Shown here piece after piece: positions 8,979 through 16,489 of a stretch of 64,000 bases of DNA. This DNA comes from DASQFI01 sp963780895 (lineage in GTDB: Bacteria; Acidobacteriota; Vicinamibacteria; Vicinamibacterales; SCN-69-37): assembly GCA_963780895.1 (NCBI GenBank), contig CAWAEG010000002.1, positions 558,001 to 622,000 on the forward strand. Reading direction: 5' to 3'. A program made the translations under genes and the position numbers. The notes below the pieces were generated by a model. The model saw only the letters and a list, made by a program, of their open reading frames with translations, made no database searches and had not been told where the DNA came from. How positions within the stretch are numbered: the stretch's first letter is position 1; each line of letters opens with the position of its first letter.

Positions 8979-9894
8979 GTGCCATTCGAGGGTGTCTTTT
9001 CAGTGTTACCGACTCCCTTTCGGGGAGGCGGGGAAGTCGACGTCGAGAGTCTGAAGCGGGTCGTGGACCTCATCGTCGCCGCCGGGGTCAATGGTGTGAC
9101 GGCGCTCGGGGTGACCGGAGAAGCGGCGAGGCTCAGCGAGCGGGAACGCGGCGTCGTCGTCGACACGGTGGTGCGCCAGGTGGCCGGACGCGTCCAGAGT
9201 GATCGTCGGCACTTCGGCCGACGGCGTGCGAACCTGCATCGATTTCAGTCGTGAGGCGCGCTCGCTCGGCGGATCGGCCGTGATGGTGAGCCCGCCGCGC
9301 ATGCCGAAGCTCAACTCCGAATCGGTGGTCAACCACTACAAGGCGCTTGCCGAGGCGGTCGATCTGCCGATCGTCGTCCAGGACTACCCGCCAATCTCGG
9401 GGTTTTCGATGGAGGCGGGACTGCTCGCGCGGATCGCGCGCGAAGTGCCGGCCGCGCGCACCATCAAGCTCGAAGACCCGCCGACGCCGTTCAAGACGGC
9501 CCGCATCCTGGCGGCGGCCGGCGAGACGAAGGTCGCGATCCTCGGCGGACTTGGCGGAGTCTTCCTGCTCGAAGAGCTCCTTGCGGGTGCGGCCGGCGTC
9601 ATGACCGGCTTCGCCTACCCTGAGGTGCTGGTGAAAGTCGTGTCGCTCTATCGGTCCGGCGAGATGGATCAGGCGGCCGATCTCTTCTACCGGTTCGTCC
9701 CGCTGATGCGCTTCGAATTCCAGGAAGGCATCGGCATGGCGATTCGCAAGGAAGTGTTCAAACGGCGCGGCGTGCTGGCGGACGCCTCGACGCGGGCACC
9801 CGGTGCGGTGCTCGACGAAGGGACGCGGACGGCGCTCGATCGCGTGCTCGCATGGACCGCCCGACAGGAAGGCGCATCATGGATCTTGGGCTGA
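8979..9894 (+). pseudogene. Dihydrodipicolinate synthase-family aldolase/lyase, one-base frameshift
   Basis: GTG 8979 lies 4 nt after GCGGAGG. The first frame encodes VFSVLPTPFRGGG and the substrate-loop motif TALGVTGEAARLSERER of class I DHDPS/N-acetylneuraminate-lyase-family enzymes. The frame breaks at about 9196-9202 and continues one register over as VIVGTSADGVRTCIDF, with the family tyrosine (VVQDYPP) and Schiff-base lysine (RTIKLEDPP). Deleting one base in CAGA restores a 304-residue protein, the expected length. The true substrate is unknown; many family members act on keto acids other than dihydrodipicolinate. Its end overlaps the SDR gene by 16 nt, so the two probably form an operon acting on one small carbonyl substrate. 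Confidence 0.8.
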
Positions 9895-10670
9895 AGGGGA
9901 AGGTGGCCATGGTCGCTGGCGCGAGCCGCGGTCTCGGCTACGCGGTCGCGCGCGCGCTCGCCGCCGAAGGCGTACACGTGTCGATGAGCTCGCGAAACGC
10001 GCAAGCCATTGCCGACGCCGGCAAGCGCGTCTCGGCCGAGACCTACATGGAGACGCTGGCGGTGCCGGTGGACGTCCGCTCGGCCGACTCGATCGCGTCC
10101 TGGCATCGTCAGACCATCGAGACGTTTGGCGGCCTCGATCTCCTGTTCGCCAATTCGGGCGGACCGCCGGCGGGAACGGCGCTGTCGTTCGACGACGACA
10201 CATGGAAGAACGCGTTCGAGCTCCTCGTGCTGAGTGCGGTGCGGATGGTCCGGCTGGCCGTGCCGTCCATGAAAGCGCGCGGCGGCGGCGCGATCGTCGT
10301 GTCCACTTCTTCGGCCGTCAAAGAGCCCGTTCCCAATCTGGCATTGTCGAACATCGTGCGGACGTCGACGGGCGCGCTGTCGAAGACACTCGCCAACGAG
10401 CTGGCGGCAGACAGGATCCGGGTGAATCATCTCCTGCCGGGCCGGATCGACACCGACCGCGTCCGCGAGCTCGACACGATTCGCGGCACTGCGCTCGGCA
10501 AGTCAGCCGACGATGTCCGGGAAGGGTGGGCGAAGACGATTCCGCTCGGCCGGTACGGCGAGCCTGCCGAATACGCCAACGCCGCGGTGTTCCTCTTTTC
10601 GGACGCCGCGCGCTACATCACGGGAGCCACGCTTCAGGTCGACGGCGGCCTGATTCGGAGCGCCACCTGA
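9879..10670 (+). CDS. SDR-family oxidoreductase, atypical active site
   Basis: A 263-residue short-chain dehydrogenase/reductase. ATG 9879 has an AGGAAGG ribosome site 6 nt upstream and begins MDLGLKGKVAMVAG; the upstream in-frame start at 9852 adds only nine residues. The NAD(P) motif GASRGLG is at residues 14-20 and the family C-terminal ITGATLQVDGG is intact. The catalytic region is unusual: after VSTSSAVKEP the positions where Tyr-x3-Lys is expected read LALSNIVRTS, with no Tyr or Lys. An atypical BKR-like SDR subgroup with SN..R in this place is known, so this is probably lineage-typical rather than damage. It overlaps the upstream aldolase gene. Confidence 0.87.
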   Translation: MDLGLKGKVAMVAGASRGLGYAVARALAAEGVHVSMSSRNAQAIADAGKRVSAETYMETLAVPVDVRSADSIASWHRQTIETFGGLDLLFANSGGPPAGTALSFDDDTWKNAFELLVLSAVRMVRLAVPSMKARGGGAIVVSTSSAVKEPVPNLALSNIVRTSTGALSKTLANELAADRIRVNHLLPGRIDTDRVRELDTIRGTALGKSADDVREGWAKTIPLGRYGEPAEYANAAVFLFSDAARYITGATLQVDGGLIRSAT

Positions 10671-10782
10671 TCCACCCGGCGCACAAGGTCACCAGGCCGT
10701 TTTGGCTGGAATAACCGGCCATGCGCGGTATTCAGTGGACGCGGGCCCGCGCCGATAGTACCTTTGTGACTCTTAAATCTTT

Positions 10783-10788
10783 AGGAGG
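10783..10788 (+). promoter_or_regulatory. Strong AGGAGG Shine-Dalgarno-like site, far from the next start
   Basis: AGGAGG lies 24 nt upstream of the GTG chosen for the BlaI-type gene, too far for normal initiation. The in-frame codons between them (GAC GCC GAT TGC CTG TAC CCA) offer no standard start except CTG at 10804. Either the real start is unusual, or the spacing reflects a missing base, or the site serves a different purpose. Confidence 0.4.
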
Positions 10789-10812
10789 ACGGACGCCGAT
10801 TGCCTGTACCCA

Positions 10813-11196
10813 GTGCCGCGGCATAAATCGCCGCAGCTCACCGACGCCGAGCTGCGACTGATGCAAGTGTTGTGGACAGTCCCGCAGGCCACCGTGCGGA
10901 CAGTCCGATCCGCACTCCCTGGTCGTCCGCGGATTGCTTACAACACGGTCCTGACCACCCTCCGGATCCTCGAGCACAAGGGCTATGTCGCGCATCGGCA
11001 GGCAGGCCGGGCGTTCATCTTCCGCGCGCGCGTCACGCTCGACGCGACGCGGCGCCGCGCCATCCGGCATCTGATCGCCAGGCTGTTCGAGAACTCGCCG
11101 GCGTTGTTCGTCCAGCGCCTGATCGGCGATGCGTGTCTGACCCGCGCGGCAGTGGAGCAGACCATGCGGCAGCTCGCCGTCCAGAGAGTCGGGTGA
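10813..11196 (+). CDS. BlaI/MecI/CopY-family winged-helix repressor
   Basis: A 127-residue protein matching the BlaI family over its length: SPQLTDAELRLMQVLW at the start, the recognition-helix segment YNTVLTTLRILEHKGYV, and a C-terminal dimerisation helix. The GTG start at 10813 gives the typical N-terminus of the family (MPR-K-SP-LT). These repressors usually control a BlaR1/M56 sensor peptidase and its target, and are inactivated by cleavage, but no M56 gene follows; the next gene is a radical-SAM enzyme. A palindromic operator of the family type is not obvious in the 142-nt upstream spacer. Confidence 0.88.
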   Translation: MPRHKSPQLTDAELRLMQVLWTVPQATVRTVRSALPGRPRIAYNTVLTTLRILEHKGYVAHRQAGRAFIFRARVTLDATRRRAIRHLIARLFENSPALFVQRLIGDACLTRAAVEQTMRQLAVQRVG

Positions 11197-11254
11197 CTGG
11201 GTTCAACACGGAAGGCAGTTTGAAGCGACTTCCGGGATTCGTTCCGAGGTGGGC

Positions 11255-12763
11255 ATGCGGGTCTTCCTAGTCAATCCGAGCGACGTTTCGTTTGGTGTCG
11301 CCGTCATCACTCCGCGATGGCTGTTCGTGCTGGCCGCGGCGACGCCCGCGCGGTTCGGCGTGCCGAATCTCGAGGATGAGACGCTCGACGTATTCGACTG
11401 CGGCCGTCTCGAGCGGGGGGACGTCGTCGGTATCGGCATTCATACCGGGAACGCGCTGCGCGGCTACGAAGTCGGACGAAAGGCTCGCGCGGCCGGTGCC
11501 GTCGTCGTCTTCGGCGGCATCCACGCGACGCTGTTCCCGGACGAAGCGCGCGCCCAGGGGGGAGCGCACGCGGTCGTGCGAGGCGACGGGGATCTCGTCT
11601 GGCCGCAGGTGCTCGCCGATTGCGCGGCGGGGACGCTGAAGCCGCAATACGAAGGCGGCCGCGTCGACGGCGGGTCGTTCGTCCCGGCGCGGTGGGATCT
11701 GATCCAGCGCGGCCGGTACATGTGGGCCTCCGTCCAGACCGTGCGCGGGTGCCCGAAGCATTGCTCGTTCTGCTCGGTCTGGCGCACCGACGGCCAGGAG
11801 CCGCGCGTCCGGACCGTGGATGCGGTCGTCGGCGAGATCGTCGAGCTCCGGCGGCGCGGGTTCCGCTTCATCGCGCTCGCCGACGACAACTTCTATCCGG
11901 TGGCGCTGAAGGACCTCGAGCAGGCCGCGCGGCGCGAGGACAAGAGCCGCCTCAATGAGTTGAAGGCGATGCGCGACGAGCGCTTCGAGCTGATGGCCCG
12001 GCTAGCGAAGTTGCCCGGCGACACCGTGTTCTTCACCCAGATCACGATGGAGGCCGCCGAGGATCCCGAGTTCCTCGACGCGATGCGCCGCGCGCACATC
12101 AAGGGCGCGCTCGTGGGCGTCGAGTCCGTCACGCCCGACGGCCTCAAGGCGATCTTCAAGGACTTCAACCTGGCGGGCGACGCGCTCGCGACGAGGCTGA
12201 GGACGTTCCGGGAGCACGGCGTGCACGTCCTCGGGTCGTTCATCTTCGGGTTGCCGACCGACCGCGCGGAAACCTTTACGGCCACCTCCGATCTCGCCGA
12301 GCGCGCGGGCATCACGTTCGCGCAGTTCGTGATGCTGACGCCGTTCCCGGGGACGATCGACTTCGACAAGTGGGAAAAGAGCCACGGCGAAAACCCGCCG
12401 ATCATCGACGGTCACCCGTTGACCCGCCACTGGCTGATTCCCGCGTCGCGACGGCCCAAGTACTACATGGCGCATCCCACGATGTCGCACGACGAGGTCA
12501 GGGCGCGGACGCAGAAGGTCTGGGACCGTTTCTACAGCCTCCCGATGGTCTGGCAGCGGAGCCGTTGCGTCACCTCGCTCAAGGCTCGCCTGGCGTTCGT
12601 CCTGATCTCAAAGCTCTACCGGCAGATGTATGCCAACTCCGGCATCTCCACCGACAGCGCCCGGCAATCCAACGCCCGTCGATGGGCTCGCATGATTGCC
12701 AAGCCCTGCCATCGTCTGTTCACGGGCCGGCCGATGCCGGATCTGCAGGTCCCGACGGCCTGA
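11255..12763 (+). CDS. B12-binding-domain radical SAM protein
   Basis: A 502-residue enzyme with an N-terminal cobalamin-binding-like Rossmann domain (VVFGGIHATLFPDEA) and a radical SAM core. The cluster motif RGCPKHCSFC gives Cys166, Cys170 and Cys173 as [4Fe-4S] ligands; downstream the GVESV and FIFGLPTD segments are typical. ATG 11255 follows GAGGTGG and is preferred over GTG 11249. The C-terminal 130 residues resemble the DUF4070-type extension of B12 radical-SAM proteins. The reaction (methylation, cyclisation or other) cannot be read from the sequence. A second, related enzyme is encoded at 40782-42101. Confidence 0.88.
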   Translation: MRVFLVNPSDVSFGVAVITPRWLFVLAAATPARFGVPNLEDETLDVFDCGRLERGDVVGIGIHTGNALRGYEVGRKARAAGAVVVFGGIHATLFPDEARAQGGAHAVVRGDGDLVWPQVLADCAAGTLKPQYEGGRVDGGSFVPARWDLIQRGRYMWASVQTVRGCPKHCSFCSVWRTDGQEPRVRTVDAVVGEIVELRRRGFRFIALADDNFYPVALKDLEQAARREDKSRLNELKAMRDERFELMARLAKLPGDTVFFTQITMEAAEDPEFLDAMRRAHIKGALVGVESVTPDGLKAIFKDFNLAGDALATRLRTFREHGVHVLGSFIFGLPTDRAETFTATSDLAERAGITFAQFVMLTPFPGTIDFDKWEKSHGENPPIIDGHPLTRHWLIPASRRPKYYMAHPTMSHDEVRARTQKVWDRFYSLPMVWQRSRCVTSLKARLAFVLISKLYRQMYANSGISTDSARQSNARRWARMIAKPCHRLFTGRPMPDLQVPTA

Positions 12764-12790
12764 ACAGCAACGCCGCGCTATCATGCGGCG

Positions 12791-13772
12791 ATGAAAAAGC
12801 TGCTTGTCGCCGTCTCGGTGAGTTTGGCCGTGCCGGCAATCATGGCCCAGGACGGCAGCGACCTCGTCCTCGATCAGCCCCCGTTTGCGGTTCACAGCAG
12901 CTTCTGGCCGAACCTCAACAACGTCCTCTGGGCCGAGGCCTGGGCGCGGCGCCCGGCATCCGCCGAGCCCTCGCCGTCGGGTGTGCTGCCCGAGCCGCTG
13001 AAGGCGAATCTCACCGCGGACGAGCGCGCGGCCTGGGACGGGGCCGTGAAGTACTACGACGACGAAGTCGCCGATCTCCATCCGTTGTTCGAGATGGGAG
13101 CGATTCGAAAGGCCATGCTCGCGGCCCGGGCGGAATTGCCTGCCGCCGGCCTCGCGCCCAACCACCGGCGCGTGCTCGCGGCGCGCTGCCGCGGTCTATC
13201 GCAAGCACTACTGGGCGGGCCACGACTTCGCCAACCGCGCGTGGGTCGCCGATCCGCTGTCGAAGGTCGCCTCGCTGTCGCCGGCCGTTCCCGATCGGCT
13301 GGCGAAGCTGTACGGGACGCCCTGGTTCACGCAGCCGGTCCGCGTCGACGTCGTCCGCGTGACCAGCCGCGAGGGCGCGTTCACGTCGATCGATCCGCCG
13401 CCGGCTTACATCACGATCGCCAGCGGCAACCCCAACATGACCGGCTGGATGGCCGCCGAAGTTCTCTTGCACGAAGCGTCGCACGCGCTCGTGATGCCGC
13501 TCATCCAGGCGTTCAGCGTGGAGCTCAAGGCCCAGGGGAAGGCCTCGCGCGATCTCTGGCACGTCGCGCTGTTCTACCTGACCGGCGAGGTTGTCCGGCA
13601 GGCGCTCGAGGCCCGCAACATCCGGTACGAGCCCTATCTCTACAAAACCGGGCTGTTCGATCGCGCCTGGCCTCAATACAAGGTGGCGATCGAGACGCAT
13701 TGGAAGCCGTATGTCGATGGGAAGGCGTCACGAACCGACGCCATCAAGAACGTCGTGACCGCGATCAAGTGA
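12791..13772 (+). pseudogene. Secreted zincin-like (HExxH) protein, one-base frameshift
   Basis: ATG 12791 starts a signal peptide (KKLLVAVSVSLAVPAIMA) and about 125 residues in one frame (to LAPNHRRVLA). The protein then continues one register over as AAVYRKHYWAGHDFANRAWV through LLHEASHALV, an HExxH zinc-protease signature, to a stop at 13772. Removing a single G near 13179-13182 restores a 326-residue protein. No named family is recognised; the HEASH motif and export signal suggest a periplasmic or secreted metallopeptidase-like protein. Its stop is 6 nt before the start of the winged-helix/TPR regulator, so co-transcription is likely. Confidence 0.7.
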
Positions 13773-13778
13773 ACCGCC

Positions 13779-15689
13779 ATGCCGGCGCCGGGGTCCTACC
13801 GCTTCGGTCCCTACCGCCTCGACCGGGCCGCGTACCGGCTCGTTGACGGCGACCGTTCGATCGAGCTGTCTCCGAAAGCGCTCGACCTGCTCCTGCTGCT
13901 CGTCGAGCACGCCGGATCGCTCGTCACCAAGGACGAGATCCTGAAGGCCGTCTGGCCGGACGTCGCCGTCACGGACAACGCGCTGACCCAGGTCGTGTCG
14001 GACCTCAGGCACGCGCTCGGCGACAGCAGCAGCGCCCCTCGGTACCTCGAGACGGTTCCGCGGCGGGGCTATCGATTCATCGCGCCGGTCGAAACCGTGA
14101 CGGCCGGGCCGGCGCCGGGCACGCCGGCGAGTGCCGCCGGCGCGCTCAAGAGCATCGCGGTGCTCGATTTCACGAACGTCACCGGCGAGGCCGAAGTGGC
14201 GTGGCTTGCGGCCGGCATCGCGGAGACCGTCACGAACGATCTCCGGGTGATCCGCGATCTTCGCGTGATCGATCGGTCGCTCGTCGCGCAGGTCAAACCC
14301 GATGCCGCGGCCGAGCACTTGCGATCGGCCGGTCTGGACTTCGTCGTCATCGGCAGCTTCCAGCGATCGGGTGATCACCTCAGGATCACGGCGCGGCTGA
14401 CCGATGTCGCGACGCGCGAGGCGCTGGCCAACGCGAAAGCGGACGGTCCACTCGCGGACGTCTTCGCCTTGCAGGACGCGATCGTGATGCAGCTCTCGAC
14501 GGGACTGCAGGTGCGCATCAGCCCGGCCGAGCGGGCGCGCATGAGCGCGCGCGAGACGTCGAGCCTCGAGGCGTACCGCGCGCTCACGGAAGGGCGCCTC
14601 AAGCTCGAAGCGCTCGATCCGGTTGAGATTCCGGGTGCGATCGCCCACTTCGAGCGCGCGCTCTCGCTCGATCCGGACTACGCGCTGGCCCACGTCGGCC
14701 TGGCCCACGCGCGGTTCTGGCAGTTTCAGGCCTCTCGCGCGCGGAATGCGCAGGAGACCGGCCACATTCAGGCAGCCGTCACGCACGCACGGCGCGCCAT
14801 CGAGCTGGATCCGGACCTGGCCGAGGCGCACTCCACGCTGGGCTTCGTGCTGGCGAGCACCGATCACGGCAGCCAGGCGATCGTGGCTGCGCGACGCGCG
14901 CTTGCGCTCGAGCCGGGCAACTGGCGGCATCTCTTCCGCCTCGGCATGGCCGCCTGGGGCGAGGAACGGATCGGCTGCCTCCAGGCTGTCGTCGCGCAAT
15001 ACCCGGCGCTGCCGTACGCCTACCTGGGCCTCGCGATGGTCCGAATTGCCAGGCGGGATCTCCAGGCCGCCGATCGGCTGCTGCAAACGGGCGTCGCGTC
15101 GCACGGACGCGCCGGCGGCGGCGACTCGAGGTTCCCCGCGAGCGGATTGCACGGACTTCGAGGGCTGATCCGTCTGGCCGCCGGCGACACGGCGAAGGCC
15201 AGATCCGCGTTCGAGCGCGAGCTCGAGTCGAAGAGCAGTCATCTGTTCGCCGACGAATCAGCCCGCGACGCGTTCGACGGTCAAGGGCACGTCTTGTTAT
15301 CGGAAGGCGATGCTGCCGGCGCGGCGAAGATGTTCGACGCGGCGCTCGCCCGGTATCCCGACCACGCACGGTCACTCATCGGTCTGGCCGGGGCCTGCCG
15401 CGCGATGGGCGCGCAGGATCGGGCGGGTCAGGCAATGGCGCACGCGTCCAAAGCCGTCGACGATCTGCGAGCACACGGCCGCGCGACGGAGGCCGCGCTC
15501 GCGGGCGCCGCCTGGCAGGCCGCGTCCGGCCGGCCTGCCGACGCCATCTCGACGCTCACGGGGTTTCTGGAGGCCGCTCCGTCCGGGTCGGCCGGCTGGA
15601 TCCTGCCGGTCGATCCCTTCCTGTCCGGCCTGCGCAAGCAGCCGGCGTTCGACAGCGTGCTGGCGCTGCTGGCCGACCGGGCGCGATAG
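13779..15689 (+). CDS. OmpR-type winged-helix / TolB-like / TPR transcriptional regulator
   Basis: A 636-residue regulator of a type very common in Acidobacteriota. Residues 1-105 form an OmpR/CadC-type winged-helix domain (LSPKALDLLLLLVEHAG; VTKDEILKAVWPDVAVTDNA; RYLETVPRRGYRF). Residues 125-240 resemble the TolB-like domain that follows in such proteins (AVLDFTNVTGEAEVAWLAAG). The remainder is tetratricopeptide-like helices, for example AIELDPDLAEAHSTLGFVLA. No transmembrane segment is visible between the domains, unlike CadC. The DNA target and ligand are unknown; the adjacent zincin-like gene is the obvious candidate target. Confidence 0.9.
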   Translation: MPAPGSYRFGPYRLDRAAYRLVDGDRSIELSPKALDLLLLLVEHAGSLVTKDEILKAVWPDVAVTDNALTQVVSDLRHALGDSSSAPRYLETVPRRGYRFIAPVETVTAGPAPGTPASAAGALKSIAVLDFTNVTGEAEVAWLAAGIAETVTNDLRVIRDLRVIDRSLVAQVKPDAAAEHLRSAGLDFVVIGSFQRSGDHLRITARLTDVATREALANAKADGPLADVFALQDAIVMQLSTGLQVRISPAERARMSARETSSLEAYRALTEGRLKLEALDPVEIPGAIAHFERALSLDPDYALAHVGLAHARFWQFQASRARNAQETGHIQAAVTHARRAIELDPDLAEAHSTLGFVLASTDHGSQAIVAARRALALEPGNWRHLFRLGMAAWGEERIGCLQAVVAQYPALPYAYLGLAMVRIARRDLQAADRLLQTGVASHGRAGGGDSRFPASGLHGLRGLIRLAAGDTAKARSAFERELESKSSHLFADESARDAFDGQGHVLLSEGDAAGAAKMFDAALARYPDHARSLIGLAGACRAMGAQDRAGQAMAHASKAVDDLRAHGRATEAALAGAAWQAASGRPADAISTLTGFLEAAPSGSAGWILPVDPFLSGLRKQPAFDSVLALLADRAR

Positions 15690-15735
15690 ATGGGCAGTCG
15701 CGACGAAAAACGCTGTCAGCAGTGACATTCGTAGG

Positions 15736-15759
15736 GGCGGGCTTCAGCCCGCCTGACAG
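15736..15759. repeat. Short palindrome GGCGGGC-TTCA-GCCCGCC, copy 2
   Basis: A 7-bp stem with TTCA loop (15736-15753) followed by CTGACAG, the same element as at 6933-6955, here about 45 nt after the regulator gene. The rest of the 200-nt spacer holds no gene I can support apart from the ribosome site of the next gene. Confidence 0.6.
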
Positions 15760-15889
15760 TCAGGCCGGCCCCCCTTGAGCAAAATGGCCAGCGCTGTTTT
15801 CGGACATCAGACTTCCTCCGGGATTCTTCACCTTCCGCTCACGACTTCCGTAGCTCCGCGCATCTAGGCTGGCGTCCCAGGAGGTAGGG

Positions 15890-16387
15890 ATGCCTGCCGT
15901 GACGAAGGTGGTGGCTCTTTCGCTCATCGCTGTGACCCTGACTGGCTGCGCAGCGACGATGCGGGTCGTTCCAGGTCCGACTCGTCCGGCGCAACGTCTG
16001 GTCGACGTGCAGCTCGCCTCGGGATCCAGATGCCGCATCACGCTCTCGACGGGCGAGACGTTCCAGGGGCGCATCGAGTCGGTCAGTGCCGATGCGCTGC
16101 GTGTCACCGTGACCGCTCGGGATGGCACCCGGGAGACTCGAGTCATCGGGGAAGCCGGGCTCGTTCGTGTTCTTCGCTTCGTCGATTACCCGCCCGCGGC
16201 GAAGGGATGGTTCGGCGCCGGCGTTGGCGCTGCGCTCAGCATTCCGATCGCGTACGGACTCAATCTCATCCTGGGCTGGTCGATGCGCTGGCCGGACCTG
16301 CTCGCCCCAGGGGCGATAGCCGGCGCCATTACGGGCGCGACCAGGCCACAGAAGGCGGAGCTTGTGTTCGAACGAGGGACAATCTGA
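15890..16387 (+). CDS. Hypothetical lipoprotein with C-terminal membrane-like segments
   Basis: A 165-residue protein with an AGGAGG site 5 nt before ATG 15890. It opens with a lipobox (VVALSLIAVTLTGC; Cys20 predicted lipidated). The middle has a short beta-rich segment with SGETFQGR-like composition (TLSTGETFQGRIESVSADAL), reminiscent of SH3/LSm-like barrels, and the C-terminal third has a glycine-rich hydrophobic stretch (GAGVGAALSIPIAYGLNLIL). I do not recognise the family. It may sit in the outer membrane or periplasm with its C-terminus in the membrane. Confidence 0.78.
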   Translation: MPAVTKVVALSLIAVTLTGCAATMRVVPGPTRPAQRLVDVQLASGSRCRITLSTGETFQGRIESVSADALRVTVTARDGTRETRVIGEAGLVRVLRFVDYPPAAKGWFGAGVGAALSIPIAYGLNLILGWSMRWPDLLAPGAIAGAITGATRPQKAELVFERGTI

Positions 16388-16418
16388 AATTGAGACGCGG
16401 CGATGAAGCTCTTCAATG

Positions 16419-16456
16419 GATCGATAGAGCGATAGATCGATAGATCGATCTGATCT
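16419..16456. repeat. GATCGATA simple repeat
   Basis: A run of GATCGATA/GCGATA units with internal palindromes (ATCGAT) sits in the spacer immediately before the ribosome site of the CocE-type gene. It is AT-richer than its surroundings and could influence local melting or slippage; no function is shown. Confidence 0.6.
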
Positions 16457-16489
16457 ATTGTGGGTCACCCGTTGTTGGCGAGGTGTCCC

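Noticed and set aside
15760..15807. A 15-codon minus-strand frame (SENSAGHFAQGGPA) with a GGAGG site
   Set aside because: Well placed for initiation but too short to support; it may be a remnant of an insertion element or a chance match.
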